64,000 nt of DNA. Origin: Bacillota bacterium. Lineage in GTDB: Bacteria > Bacillota > DTU030 > DUMP01. The stretch spans positions 1 to 64,000 of the forward strand of contig JASKKP010000008.1 in NCBI GenBank assembly GCA_030154105.1, in the 5' to 3' direction. Below, in pieces: positions 7,245 to 16,288 of the stretch; position 1 is the stretch's first letter, and each line of letters starts with the position of its first letter. A program made the position numbers and the translations under genes. Under the pieces are notes generated by a model, which made no database searches, was not told the DNA's origin, and saw only the letters and a program-made list of their open reading frames with translations.

Positions 7245-9323
7245 TTAGTCCTCTGTTTTGTTCTTCTTAGCTTGGGCCACGATCTCCTCAGCCAGGCGCG
7301 CGGGCACTTCTTCGTAATGGTCGAAGGCCATGGTAAAGGATCCTCGCCCCTGGGTAAGGGATCTCAGGTCGATGGCATACTTGGAAAGTTCGGCTAGGGG
7401 TACCTGCGCCCGAATTATCTGGTTCGGCCCCGCCGGTTCAAGGCCCAAGATGCGCCCCCGCTTGGCGTTCAAGTCGCCGATGACGTCGCCCATGTAGGCT
7501 TCGGGAACGGTCACCTCAAGGTTCATAATTGGTTCGAGGATCACCGGGTTGGCCTGCTCGGCTCCCTTCTTGAAGGCCAGGCTGGCGGCAATCTTAAAGG
7601 CCATTTCTGAGGAATCTACGGGGTGGAAAGAACCGTCGACGAGGGTTACCTTCACGTCCACCACAGGAAAGCCGGCCACCACACCCTCGCGCATAGCCTC
7701 GCGAACCCCTTTTTCAACGGCCGGGATATACTGCTTGGGCACGGCGCCGCCAAATATCTTCTCTTCAAACACAAAACCGCTGCCCTCAGGGAGGGGTTCT
7801 ATCTCCAACCACACGTGGCCGTACTGACCGTGGCCGCCGGTCTGCTTCTTGTGCTTGCCCTCCACCTTAACCGGCTTGCGCAGGGTTTCACGGTAAGGAA
7901 CTGTGGGTGTCGAAGTAAGCACTTCCACGCCGAATTTGCGCTTTAGCCTATCCACCGTCACATCGATGTGCACGTCTCCCATGCCCGAAACGATGAGTTC
8001 GCGGGTTTCGGCATCTTTCTTTAAGGCGAGAGTGGGATCTTCTTCCATCAGGCGAGCCAGCCCGGTTCCCAGCTTGTCTTCATCACCTTTGGACTTGGCG
8101 GTGATGGCCACAGAATAGCAGGGCCGTGGGAACTCCGGCACCGGTAGGACAACGGGGTGATTCTTGTCACACAAAGTGTCGCCAGTGCCGGTTTCTTGAA
8201 GTTTGGCCACAGCGCCGATGTCGCCGGCCACTACGGCACTGACCGGATTTTGTATTTTACCCCGGGGCACAAACACCTGGCCCACGCGTTCGGACTTTTC
8301 TTTCCCCGAATTGTAGATGGTGCTGTCCGAAACAACCTTGCCCCGGTAGACGCGGAAATACGTAAGCCTGCCGACAAACGGGTCGGCCATCGTCTTAAAC
8401 GCCTGAGCTACCAGCGGGCCGGTGGGATCGGAAGCAATTTCTACCTCCGCCTGGGTGGGAAGTTGGCGGCCCTTAATCGGCGGCCGGTCGAGGGGCGAGG
8501 GAAGGTAGGCTACAATTGCGTCTAGGAGGAAACTCATCCCTTTGTTCTGGTAGGCAGAACCACATAGGACGGGAAACAGCTTACCCTCCAAGGTTCCCCT
8601 ACGCAAGCCATGCACAATTTCCTCTTTAGTAAGTTCCTCGCCGTCCAGATACTTCATAGTCAACTCGTCGTCGGTTTCGGCAGCGGCTTCAATAAGCTTT
8701 TCCCTTTCTGCTTGGACGCGCTCGGCCAGATCGTCTGGGATCGGTGCCTCCTCCACCTTCCCGGCCTTAAAAAGGAAGGCCTTCATGTTTACCAGATCAA
8801 CGACGCCCCGGAAATTTGCCTCGACACCAATGGGTAGTTGAAGCGCCACGGTGCGGGACGTTAGTTCAGACCGAATCTGCTCCAGCACGCGATCGAAGTG
8901 GGCATTTTCCCGGTCCAGTTTGTTGATGAAGATTAGCCGTGGCAGGCCTCTTTCTTCCGCCAGGCGCCATACACGATGAGTGTTGACCTCTACGCCGGAA
9001 ACTGCGCAAACTAAAGTCACGGCGGCATCGGCTACGCTGAGTGCGCCGATCATATCGCCGATGAAGTCGGCGTAGCCCGGGGTATCTAGGAGGTTGACTT
9101 TACAACCTGTCCACTCGCAGGGAATGATGGCCGTATTGATGGTTATTTTGCGCTTTATCTCATCGGGGTCGTAATCGGCAACGGTATTTCCTTCGTCTAC
9201 CCTTCCCAAGCGGTCGCTGCCGCCGCTGGTGAAAAGAAGGGCTTCCACTAGGGAGGTTTTCCCGGCGCTCCCGTGCGAGATGAGTGCCACATTCCGTAGT
9301 TTATCTGTCGCATAATCTTTCAC
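7245..9323 (-). CDS. EF-G-like translational GTPase (FusA2 type)
   Basis: A 692-residue five-domain GTPase of the elongation factor G superfamily. The G1 loop reads SHGSAGKTS instead of the AHIDAGKTT of canonical EF-G, and G3 (DTPGYADF) and G4 (NKLD) are intact. The domain IV segment GGHGQYGHVWLEIEPL and domain V are present. These traits mark the second EF-G-like lineage of many clostridia, whose exact ribosomal role is not settled. The main fusA normally sits with rpsL and tuf, which are absent here. Translation starts at a GTG after AAGGGGG. It appears monocistronic. Confidence 0.9.
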   Translation of the reverse strand: MKDYATDKLRNVALISHGSAGKTSLVEALLFTSGGSDRLGRVDEGNTVADYDPDEIKRKITINTAIIPCEWTGCKVNLLDTPGYADFIGDMIGALSVADAAVTLVCAVSGVEVNTHRVWRLAEERGLPRLIFINKLDRENAHFDRVLEQIRSELTSRTVALQLPIGVEANFRGVVDLVNMKAFLFKAGKVEEAPIPDDLAERVQAEREKLIEAAAETDDELTMKYLDGEELTKEEIVHGLRRGTLEGKLFPVLCGSAYQNKGMSFLLDAIVAYLPSPLDRPPIKGRQLPTQAEVEIASDPTGPLVAQAFKTMADPFVGRLTYFRVYRGKVVSDSTIYNSGKEKSERVGQVFVPRGKIQNPVSAVVAGDIGAVAKLQETGTGDTLCDKNHPVVLPVPEFPRPCYSVAITAKSKGDEDKLGTGLARLMEEDPTLALKKDAETRELIVSGMGDVHIDVTVDRLKRKFGVEVLTSTPTVPYRETLRKPVKVEGKHKKQTGGHGQYGHVWLEIEPLPEGSGFVFEEKIFGGAVPKQYIPAVEKGVREAMREGVVAGFPVVDVKVTLVDGSFHPVDSSEMAFKIAASLAFKKGAEQANPVILEPIMNLEVTVPEAYMGDVIGDLNAKRGRILGLEPAGPNQIIRAQVPLAELSKYAIDLRSLTQGRGSFTMAFDHYEEVPARLAEEIVAQAKKNKTED

Positions 9324-9472
9324 TCTGCATTTTCCCCCTTACTTCCAAGGCTCGAGCTGCTTCCCTCCTCTTTATTCGGTGAAGAGCAGTATTTTTCCTT
9401 CTTTAAAAAAGAAAACGCAAGGGAAGACAGTGCTATTATGCCCGGACGGGCCCTGCTTTTTCCTTCGCACCC

Positions 9473-10510
9473 CTAAATACGGTTGCGTCGCCGCTCGGCG
9501 AAGCGTTCCCGGGCGAGCGTAATAAGCCGGTCGATGAGGTCGGGGTAGCTCAGCCCGCTGGCCTCCCAAAGGCGCGGATACATGGAAAGACGGGTAAACC
9601 CCGGAATGGTATTGATTTCGTTTAGTATTACCCGGCCGGTCTCCCGGTGAATGAAAAAGTCTACGCGGGCCATGCCGCTACAGTCTATGGCTTTAAAGGC
9701 CCGAATGGCCAGAGACCGGACTTCTTCTTGTATCGCCCTGGGAAGCGGAGCTGGCACAATAAAGTCGGAGACGCCGTCCGTGTATTTGGCCTCATAGTCA
9801 TAAAACTCTTTTCGCGGAACGACTTCGCCGATTACGGAAGCTTCGGGCTCGTCGTTGCCGAGTACGGCACATTCTACCTCCCGGCAGGGGATGTATTCCT
9901 CTATGACTACTTTGCGATCGTACTGACAGGCCAGGTCTAAGGCCTGCTTGAGCTCTTCTTCATTGCGGGCCTTGCTGACGCCGACGCTGGAACCTAGGTT
10001 AGCCGGTTTAACAAAAACAGGAAGACCGAGGTCGTTTACCACGTTTTTTATGAGGGCTTCTTCCGGTTGGTTTTCCCACACACGCCGTTCCAACACCCGG
10101 TACCGGGCTATCGGTAGGCCACTGGCAGCAAAAACGCGCTTCATAGTTACTTTATCCATGCCCACGGCCGAAGCCAGAACCCCAGCTCCCACGTAAGGAA
10201 CGGCGCACATTTCAAACAGCCCTTGAATAGTGCCGTCTTCACCGTAGGGGCCGTGCAAAACGGGAAAGACTACATCAAGCGAGGCCAGAAGCTCCGTAGG
10301 GGCAGGTCCTCCCGGTTCAGATGTACCCTGTTTGAGCGCTTCCCAGGGATTACCTTCCGTTAGCCACCCTCCCTTTTTTGTAATACCGATGAGGACCGGC
10401 TCGTATTTGTCCCGCGGTATAAACTTAATTACCGAGGCGGCAGACATGAGGGAAACCTCATGTTCGCCTGAGCACCCCCCGAAAATAATGCCCACTCTAA
10501 GCTTCGGCAT
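9473..10510 (-). CDS. ddl: D-alanine--D-alanine ligase
   Basis: ATP-grasp enzyme joining two D-alanines for the peptidoglycan stem peptide; cytosolic. The 345-residue protein begins with RVGIIFGGCSGEHEVSLMSA and carries PVFVKPANLGSSVGVSKA, the ATP-binding EEYIPCREVE and the metal-binding LNEINTIPGFT near the end. The start at 10510 is set by the conserved N-terminus and GGAGA upstream; 13 extra residues of the open frame are discarded. The 149-base gap to the EF-G-like gene holds a small GC hairpin and A/T tracts but no convincing promoter. Confidence 0.95.
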   Translation of the reverse strand: MPKLRVGIIFGGCSGEHEVSLMSAASVIKFIPRDKYEPVLIGITKKGGWLTEGNPWEALKQGTSEPGGPAPTELLASLDVVFPVLHGPYGEDGTIQGLFEMCAVPYVGAGVLASAVGMDKVTMKRVFAASGLPIARYRVLERRVWENQPEEALIKNVVNDLGLPVFVKPANLGSSVGVSKARNEEELKQALDLACQYDRKVVIEEYIPCREVECAVLGNDEPEASVIGEVVPRKEFYDYEAKYTDGVSDFIVPAPLPRAIQEEVRSLAIRAFKAIDCSGMARVDFFIHRETGRVILNEINTIPGFTRLSMYPRLWEASGLSYPDLIDRLITLARERFAERRRNRI

Positions 10511-10559
10511 AATTGCATCTCCTTCCCATTCAGCCGAGGTAAAAGGCAACGTCGTCCTT

Positions 10560-10796
10560 TCAATAAACTACCAAGCGAATCAGTTCTTTTTGGCTGAGGG
10601 CAAAACCCTCCCCCTTGAGCAGGGAGAGCAGGTACCGGTACCTGAGGCGTGCCGCCCGCTCCCAATAAATGGCGAAGTCTACAAGGCACGGGTCCGTAAC
10701 TTCTTCGAAAAAGCATTGAGCCTGGCGCCAATCGCGGTACGCTTCCCGGACCATGCGCACCTCATCTGGTGCAAGGAGTTCTGGGGTGGACCGCAT
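10560..10796 (-). CDS. DUF2508 (YaaL-like) small protein
   Basis: A 78-residue soluble protein with the family pattern W..AQ.FFEEVTDP.L.DFAIY..RAA..RY.YLL. It is rich in Glu, Arg and Tyr, predicted helical and has no membrane segment. The family is widespread in Firmicutes and its function is unknown. The start is well supported by GGGAGG five bases before ATG. It is co-directional with ddl, 49 bases upstream of it. Confidence 0.75.
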   Translation of the reverse strand: MRSTPELLAPDEVRMVREAYRDWRQAQCFFEEVTDPCLVDFAIYWERAARLRYRYLLSLLKGEGFALSQKELIRLVVY

Positions 10797-10907
10797 TTTT
10801 CCTCCCTACCTCCTTTTACTTTATCCTGAAGGTTCTTCACCTGTCCGCCGGCTCCCGGGTATTAAAAAATATGCTTTCTTGGAAGGGACGTGCCTGGGAA
10901 TCCTTCC

Positions 10908-12119
10908 CTACAAATCCAGCCACACCCTAACCCAGGTGTCGTCCGGAGGGCAGGAGGTTAGGAGGAGTCCACCCAATCCTTCTTCTTTGGCCAGGCGGGC
11001 CGCCGCCTGAGCTTCCTCACCGCCGGCCGCCAGAAGCAGGCGCTGCGGATGAAGGTGGTGCCGCAAAAAGGTTAGCTGGGAGGAAGTAGAGGTGCCTACC
11101 GGCACTGCATACCAATCAAGATTGAGTGCCGCGCTCGGTATAGCGGCAGCTGCTTCTGCGTTCGGCAGGATCAAACCTTGAACCAAACCCTTGGCCCGGG
11201 TTTGTTTGCCGGGAACCGGGGACAGGGTAAACAAGGCTTCTGGACCGGCCGGCACCAAACACCAGCCATTGCCGCCGGCTGGACGCGGCGGCGCCTGGCC
11301 GGAAGAGACGGTTAAGGCGAGAAGGCGCCATTTTCGAACGTACGGCGCCCAGACTTTCGTAAGTTCTGGGGAGAGAACAACCCCTTCCAAATACGGCAGG
11401 CACGAGACCCATTCTTCGGGCCCTTGGAGCGGACGGCCCCAAAAAGCCGGCCAGAACGGCCGGGAAACGGGCACAAAAACCCCCTCTTTTGTGTCTTCGA
11501 GCGTCTCCTGTAGGCGTTTTAAAGAAATGCCAGCCCACTCTGCCAATTCGGTAAGGGTTAAATTCTGCGGCAACCTCAGCCGCCCCGGCCGGTAACGGAG
11601 GGGATTAATCAGCACAGGCATCCGGCGTTCCAGGAGAGGAAAAAAGTCGCCCGGCTCTACCTTAACCGCGGTGCAACAAAGGCGCCCTCGTTTATTCCCT
11701 CCCGGTTCAAGGGCGACCGACGCTCCGCTCCCCAACTTAAGCACGTAAGGACCTTTCCGGTTGCGCGGCAGAAAATCCAACCAAGTGACTCCCGGCGTTA
11801 GCCCCGCCAGGGGACGCTCAAGGGGGTAGGCTCGGAGGACGTTTTCCCCCTCCCGCACCTGAAGCAACGACCATGGGAGCAGAATCTGCAGGTGACGCTC
11901 ACGAGGGCTAATCTCCCTGGCTAGGGCGTACCAGGTGACTAAGTCGCAACTACCCGAGGTTTCTAGACCGCGCGCCGCTTGAAAACGGCGCACCCAATGG
12001 GCCGTTTTCGGCCCGTAGTAACCGTCGACGCTGATCCGCGCACCCAGGAGAAAGCGCAGGCTGGCCTGCAGCACTTTTACCTCGTGGCCACTGCTTCCCG
12101 GGGCAAGAAAACCCGGCAT
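10908..12119 (-). CDS. peptidoglycan-binding protein with degenerate L,D-transpeptidase-like domain
   Basis: About 403 residues. Residues 5-65 form a peptidoglycan-binding type 1 domain (GSSGHEVKVLQASL, DGYYGPKTAHWVRRFQAARGL). Residues ~80-195 follow the outline of a YkuD L,D-transpeptidase, ending GRLCCTAVKVEPGDFFPLL, where the usual SHGC motif has lost its His but keeps a Cys. A LysM-like segment (LTLTELAEWAGISLKRLQE) comes next, then a C-terminal part reminiscent of a decayed glycosidase barrel. No signal peptide is apparent. The start at 12119 is fixed by AGGGGGTGA. It may bind cell wall in the spore or mother cell; this is inference. Confidence 0.6.
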   Translation of the reverse strand: MPGFLAPGSSGHEVKVLQASLRFLLGARISVDGYYGPKTAHWVRRFQAARGLETSGSCDLVTWYALAREISPRERHLQILLPWSLLQVREGENVLRAYPLERPLAGLTPGVTWLDFLPRNRKGPYVLKLGSGASVALEPGGNKRGRLCCTAVKVEPGDFFPLLERRMPVLINPLRYRPGRLRLPQNLTLTELAEWAGISLKRLQETLEDTKEGVFVPVSRPFWPAFWGRPLQGPEEWVSCLPYLEGVVLSPELTKVWAPYVRKWRLLALTVSSGQAPPRPAGGNGWCLVPAGPEALFTLSPVPGKQTRAKGLVQGLILPNAEAAAAIPSAALNLDWYAVPVGTSTSSQLTFLRHHLHPQRLLLAAGGEEAQAAARLAKEEGLGGLLLTSCPPDDTWVRVWLDL

Positions 12120-12144
12120 ACGCTCACCCCCTGGCGTTGTGTGC

Positions 12145-12172
12145 ATATTAGCCTATGAAGATGGTGGCTCAA
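12145..12172 (-). promoter_or_regulatory. likely sigma-A promoter of the peptidoglycan-binding gene
   Basis: On the minus strand, TTGAGC (12167-12172) and TAATAT (12145-12150) are 16 bp apart, about 25 bases before the start codon at 12119. It follows the speD terminator, as expected for a new transcription unit. Confidence 0.5.
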
Positions 12173-12179
12173 AGGTGCA

Positions 12180-12208
12180 AAAAGAAAAAACCCTGCTCTA
12201 TGCAGGGA
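12180..12208 (-). terminator. intrinsic terminator of speD
   Basis: Stem CCCTGC/GCAGGG with a 5-nt loop is followed on the minus strand by TTTTTTCTTTTT. It lies about 45 bases past the speD stop. Confidence 0.85.
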
Positions 12209-12250
12209 TGAGAAAATCGGCTAAGCCGGCAAACTTACGCTGCCTCGGCG

Positions 12251-12619
12251 CTAGGTGTGCGCGGGAATCTTGTCGAAGATACCGCGCTTAATTTCTGCCG
12301 CAGTAATCTTGTCCGCTTTAAATGCAGAAGCTATATAGTTATAGGCGACCCACGGGTCCACCTTATCACCACAGGTGAAGACGTCCACCGCCGCGTAGCC
12401 GAGTTCCGGCCATGTATGAATGGCCAGGTGCGACTCGGAGATGATTACCACACCGCTTACGCCCTGAGGGCTAAATCGGTGAAAGGCCACCTCACGAACT
12501 TCAGCTCCAGCAGTGAGCGCTGCATCGACCAGGGTACGTTCAATGGCATCGACGTCGTCGAGAATAGTGCCATCACACCCAAAAAACTCAGCCAGGATGT
12601 GACGCCCCAGTGCTTTCAT
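12251..12619 (-). CDS. speD: S-adenosylmethionine decarboxylase proenzyme
   Basis: Makes decarboxylated SAM, the aminopropyl donor for spermidine and longer polyamines. It is a 122-residue prokaryotic class 1B proenzyme that cleaves itself at E62-S63 within [12 protein letters not shown], Ser63 becoming the pyruvoyl cofactor. His68 and Cys83 (FTCGD), needed for processing and catalysis, are in place. It has its own sigma-A promoter and terminator, and no aminopropyltransferase gene is adjacent, so its partner must be elsewhere. Confidence 0.96.
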   Translation of the reverse strand: MKALGRHILAEFFGCDGTILDDVDAIERTLVDAALTAGAEVREVAFHRFSPQGVSGVVIISESHLAIHTWPELGYAAVDVFTCGDKVDPWVAYNYIASAFKADKITAAEIKRGIFDKIPAHT

Positions 12620-12665
12620 TTCCCGCCCTCCCTTTCTACAAGATTCTTGGCCTCAATCACCTAAG

Positions 12666-12693
12666 ATTGTAGCAGACTCTTGCGCGATGTCAA
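12666..12693 (-). promoter_or_regulatory. sigma-A promoter of speD
   Basis: On the minus strand a consensus TTGACA (12688-12693) and TACAAT (12666-12671) are 16 bp apart, about 45 bases upstream of the speD ATG. Confidence 0.8.
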
Positions 12694-12735
12694 GATATCC
12701 TAGAGCGGTTAACAGCTTTTGGGGAATTGTTGCGT

Positions 12736-14958
12736 TTAATTCCGCGTCATAGCTAATTCTTGCTGATTTTGCTGCTTTTCACGGGTCGTAGTGGAAAGGG
12801 CAAGCAAGATAAGGAACAGTACGGGGAACAGCAGGCCCGTGGCGGCGGCTACAACGCCCGAATCGTTGGCGACCAGAGCCACGAGCGTCCCGATTAAGCT
12901 GCCGCGCAGGCAGGCAGTGAGAAACTGGCGTTCCCGCATAAACTGCGGCCTAAGGCGACAGGGGCCCAGGAAAAGGCTGGTCAGGGCGAGGAGCAGCATG
13001 AGAAGTACCCGACTCCAAAGAGAGTACCTGATCAGCCTCAAGTTCATCTCTGCCTTGCGCACGATGGTATCGAGGAGAACCTGCGTGCCGGAGTTGCTGG
13101 CCAGGTTCAGCGCCCGGCCGATGTGCGAGGCCTTTGCCGCAAGCTGCCAATCCGACCAGGCCAAAAGCGCAAGAAAAACGCCGGCGAGGAAAAGGGCTGA
13201 AGTTACATCCCCCAGGCGAATTTCCGAGCGTTTGATCCCCAGGAGCGCCGTACCCAGCCCGCTTGCCCACGCCAGGGTACCGCCGGCATTGCTTCCTAAG
13301 CCGTTGGCACCCATTAGGAAGGAGCCAACCGAGAGAAGAAAAAAGAGGAATAAGCTGGCGCTCCAAGTCGGCAGGCGATGGCGGTCCAAAAGATAGGCGG
13401 CCAGGGTTAATCCTGCCCCCAGAAAGACGCCCATGTACTCGTTGCCCAGTCCGTAATAGCGGGCACCACTTATGTAACAGTATCCCAAGAGAGAAGACGC
13501 TACCAGGCGTTGCCCGTGAAGTACGTCCCAAGTTAGAAGGAGTACGGTTGAGAAGCCACTAAGCATAAGCGCCCCGCTGCCTGAGCCTGTTAGCCGGCCG
13601 AAGCCGGCAACGAAGAGCGCGGTGAAGAGGACGCTCATCCCCAGGGTTGCAGGTAGAGGCTGCGGCGGTAGGGCGGCCAGTACAAGGAAGGTTAGAGGCA
13701 CGGTGGCCCCGGCTGGGAGAAGAAAATTCAGCCAGCGGCTTACACAAAGTGGCCGCCAAAAGGCGACGACGGCTAAGGCCAGCACGGCAATCAGGTAAGC
13801 GATGTACACTCTGATCACAAAAGGGCGTTGGTTAAAATTCAGTACGGCCCGCCTTTCCAACGCTGCAAGCTCGGCAAGCGGGCTGCCGTTGACTAAGCCC
13901 GTGATGGGCCGTCCCAGCATGGCGGCCGGCTGCGGCAGGTTGAAAAAAGCCAGCACGCTGGGGGCGATGTCGATATTGGCGATGAGGCCGGCACGGCGTG
14001 TGGTAGCCGAGGTAAGAAGCCCCGGCTTTGTTCTATGGTCCCAAAGGGCTACAGGGGTGAGCCGACGCCCGGCTTCGAAGTCCCGGTTCCCTGGAGCGGG
14101 TCCAATTAGAAGAATAGTAGCCCTGTCGCCGAAGCGGGCCAGGAAAGACCGGAGGAAGACGTCTAGACGGGCCAGAGCTTGCTCCCGTAGGGCGGCATTT
14201 TGTCCGGGACGTAGGAAGGGGATATACGCTTCCACCCGGTAAAGGTCGGCCCACTCTACCACAAAAACTTGAGCCTTATCCCAAACCTCCCCGATTCGTT
14301 GCAACACGGCCTCAGGGTCCGTCCAAGCCCCAAAAGGCCCATCGGGGTCAGGGTGGAAGAGGTCAGGTGCCGTGTAGCCGTATGGTACGTATCCAGTTTC
14401 GTCCATCAGGGCATTGACCACGGGCCGTTCCAAGGTATTTGTGTCGGCCGTCCCGATGGCCGCTGTCTTTATACCTGCTTCGCGCAGAACCTGCCCTAGA
14501 GCTCCCAACCTAACCTGGTAACCCAGGTTGGCATTGGCCAGCTCCAGGATTCCAATTCCCGGCTGGACCACCCCCTGGGTAACCTTGTGCCCCGAGCGGC
14601 GTCCGTAGACTTCAGCTGCCGTACCGGGTTCATCGGGCATAACTTCAAAGGCAGTGAAACCGGGTAGATTTCCCGGCGAACGCGCGCGCGTACCTGCACC
14701 GAGCGTAAGGTAGGCACTTTCCAGGTTCGGCTGGCCAGCGACAGCCGTATTCATGAGGCCCCAAGCGGCCTGATGGGTGAACTCATCTAGAGACGAGAGG
14801 CTTCCCCGGCATATATCGTCGAAATTAAGGCCGTCAATTAGAAGTAAAACAAGCTTTTTGTCGGCTGGGGCGCTCAAGGCCGGCACCGAACCGAAAGAAA
14901 AAAACAACACCCCGGCCAGAACGGCGAAGAGAAAACCCCTGGGCCTAGGAAGACGCAT
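12736..14958 (-). CDS. membrane protein with extracytoplasmic alkaline-phosphatase-fold domain
   Basis: A 740-residue protein with an N-terminal signal sequence. Residues ~33-360 have alkaline phosphatase superfamily traits: KLVLLLIDGLNFDDI with a metal-ligand Asp, TLGAGTRA at the nucleophile position and later GPAPGNRD and ANIDIAPSVL. Residues ~380-730 form about nine hydrophobic helices. It could release or transfer phosphate-linked groups on the outer face of the membrane, but the substrate is unknown. GGAGG precedes the ATG, which overlaps the end of the GT4 gene by 14 bases, so the two are probably coupled. Confidence 0.65.
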   Translation of the reverse strand: MRLPRPRGFLFAVLAGVLFFSFGSVPALSAPADKKLVLLLIDGLNFDDICRGSLSSLDEFTHQAAWGLMNTAVAGQPNLESAYLTLGAGTRARSPGNLPGFTAFEVMPDEPGTAAEVYGRRSGHKVTQGVVQPGIGILELANANLGYQVRLGALGQVLREAGIKTAAIGTADTNTLERPVVNALMDETGYVPYGYTAPDLFHPDPDGPFGAWTDPEAVLQRIGEVWDKAQVFVVEWADLYRVEAYIPFLRPGQNAALREQALARLDVFLRSFLARFGDRATILLIGPAPGNRDFEAGRRLTPVALWDHRTKPGLLTSATTRRAGLIANIDIAPSVLAFFNLPQPAAMLGRPITGLVNGSPLAELAALERRAVLNFNQRPFVIRVYIAYLIAVLALAVVAFWRPLCVSRWLNFLLPAGATVPLTFLVLAALPPQPLPATLGMSVLFTALFVAGFGRLTGSGSGALMLSGFSTVLLLTWDVLHGQRLVASSLLGYCYISGARYYGLGNEYMGVFLGAGLTLAAYLLDRHRLPTWSASLFLFFLLSVGSFLMGANGLGSNAGGTLAWASGLGTALLGIKRSEIRLGDVTSALFLAGVFLALLAWSDWQLAAKASHIGRALNLASNSGTQVLLDTIVRKAEMNLRLIRYSLWSRVLLMLLLALTSLFLGPCRLRPQFMRERQFLTACLRGSLIGTLVALVANDSGVVAAATGLLFPVLFLILLALSTTTREKQQNQQELAMTRN

Positions 14959-16018
14959 TCATTTTTGCCTCCTCGTACACCGCGAGGGTAGCCCTCCCCA
15001 TACTCTCGGCGGTAAAACGCTCGCGAACCCGGCGGGCGCCGGCGAGGCCGAAACTTCTCGCCAGCTCCGGAAAGTCCAAGAGCGTTTTCAGCGCCTGCGC
15101 CAGCATTAGTGGGCGGTTCGGCTCAACCAGGAACCCTGTTTCCCCATCCACCACTACTTCCGGAATGCCTCCTACCCTCGTGCTCACCACCGGAAGGCCC
15201 CAGCCCATAGCTTCCAAGTTGGCCAGCCCCATTCCTTCCCTGCACGGCGCCGTGACGAAAACGTCTGCCGCCCGGTAGAGGTGGGCCGGGTCGGGAACGT
15301 AACCCAGGAACGTAACGTCCCTGCCAATTCCCAGCCGCCCGGCCAACGCCTGTAGAGCCTTTTCCTCAGGCCCCGTTCCGGCCACTAAAAGCCGGAGGGG
15401 CCCTCTGACCTCCTTCTTGAGGGCCTGAAATGCCTTGAGCACCTGCCCCGTACCTTTTTCCGGCACCAAGCGACCTACGGTAAGAATGGTCGATCCCGCA
15501 GGCAAGACGGCGGCAGCTGGTGGTTCGGAACTAATTTCAATCCCGTTGGGGATGGCTATTACTTTGGGGGCCGGTATTCCGCACCTGGTGAGTGCCCCGG
15601 CCAGGGCCCGCGAGACGGCGACAAGCCGGTGGGGTCGACCCGAAGTATAAGCCCAGCGCCAGGCGAGTTGCGAAAAGAAACTGCTCGGAAAGTTGTGGGC
15701 GGTGTAAATCCACACCGCTCCTTCGTTTCCTTGGCGGGAAAGAAACGGCTTAAGTAGGGCGCTTAAAATCCCGTGGCAGTGGACGACGTCTGGCTTAAGC
15801 TTGGGCAAAAGGCCCGCAAGGATCCCGGCAGAACGGGCGATATCAATGGGATGTCCGGAGAGCGGCAGGCGGAAATAACCGTCGCTCTCTTGGGCTAGAG
15901 CGCCGTTGGGCGCCGCCACGAACACTTCCTGGCCCTGTTGTTTCAGCCGGCGAACGAGAACTCGAACATGCGTGGCGATGCCGCCCTGACAAGGACGGAC
16001 CACAAGGAGGATACGCAC
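14945..16018 (-). CDS. GT4 family glycosyltransferase
   Basis: A GT-B fold transferase of about 357 residues that probably moves a sugar from a nucleotide donor to an envelope acceptor. The N-terminal RILLVVRPCQGGIATHV and the C-terminal donor-site motif REGMGLANLEAMGWGLPVVSTRVGG (E-x7-E) are clear. The start is taken as the GTG at 16018 because GGGAGG lies seven bases upstream; it falls inside the longer ATG frame from 16033. It is coupled to the downstream phosphatase-fold membrane protein, suggesting that both act on one glycoconjugate. Confidence 0.82.
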   Translation of the reverse strand: MRILLVVRPCQGGIATHVRVLVRRLKQQGQEVFVAAPNGALAQESDGYFRLPLSGHPIDIARSAGILAGLLPKLKPDVVHCHGILSALLKPFLSRQGNEGAVWIYTAHNFPSSFFSQLAWRWAYTSGRPHRLVAVSRALAGALTRCGIPAPKVIAIPNGIEISSEPPAAAVLPAGSTILTVGRLVPEKGTGQVLKAFQALKKEVRGPLRLLVAGTGPEEKALQALAGRLGIGRDVTFLGYVPDPAHLYRAADVFVTAPCREGMGLANLEAMGWGLPVVSTRVGGIPEVVVDGETGFLVEPNRPLMLAQALKTLLDFPELARSFGLAGARRVRERFTAESMGRATLAVYEEAKMNASS

Positions 16019-16097
16019 CCTATACCTCCCCATGAGGCTTCTACTCGTCTAAAGTGTACAGCTTGTTCCCAGGCTATGCGTCAGGAGCTACCTCGCA

Positions 16098-16127
16098 GCA
16101 AAAAAGAAAAACAGCCTTTCGGCTGTC
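16098..16127 (-). terminator. intrinsic terminator of tRNA-Pro
   Basis: Stem ACAGCC/GGCTGT with loop gaaa (minus strand) is followed by TTTTTCTTTTTT. It lies 17 bases after the tRNA 3' end. Confidence 0.85.
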
Positions 16128-16143
16128 CTTTCTCTCATCATAA

Positions 16144-16220
16144 TGGTCGGAGTAAGCGGATTTGAACCGCTGGCCTCTTGCACCCCAAGCAAGCGCTCTA
16201 CCAAGCTGAGCTATACCCCG
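16144..16220 (-). tRNA. tRNA-Pro (GGG)
   Basis: A 77-nt cloverleaf on the minus strand with acceptor stem cggggta/tactccg (one G-T pair) and encoded CCA. The anticodon arm cttgc-ttggggt-gcaag gives GGG, which reads CCC and CCT. It has its own promoter and terminator. Confidence 0.94.
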
Positions 16221-16239
16221 ACCTTTCTTTACGGCCTTT

Positions 16240-16268
16240 ATTATACACCCTTTTCACCAAAAACACAA
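16240..16268 (-). promoter_or_regulatory. sigma-A promoter of tRNA-Pro
   Basis: On the minus strand TTGTGT (16263-16268) and a perfect TATAAT (16240-16245) are 17 bp apart, about 20 bases upstream of the tRNA. Confidence 0.75.
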
Positions 16269-16288
16269 GCCCCTTTTTCGCCGGATGC

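Noticed and set aside
12620-12665. Possible riboswitch in the speD leader
   Set aside because: Only about 45 bases separate the promoter from the start codon, with no SAM or guanidine riboswitch pattern, too short for known classes.
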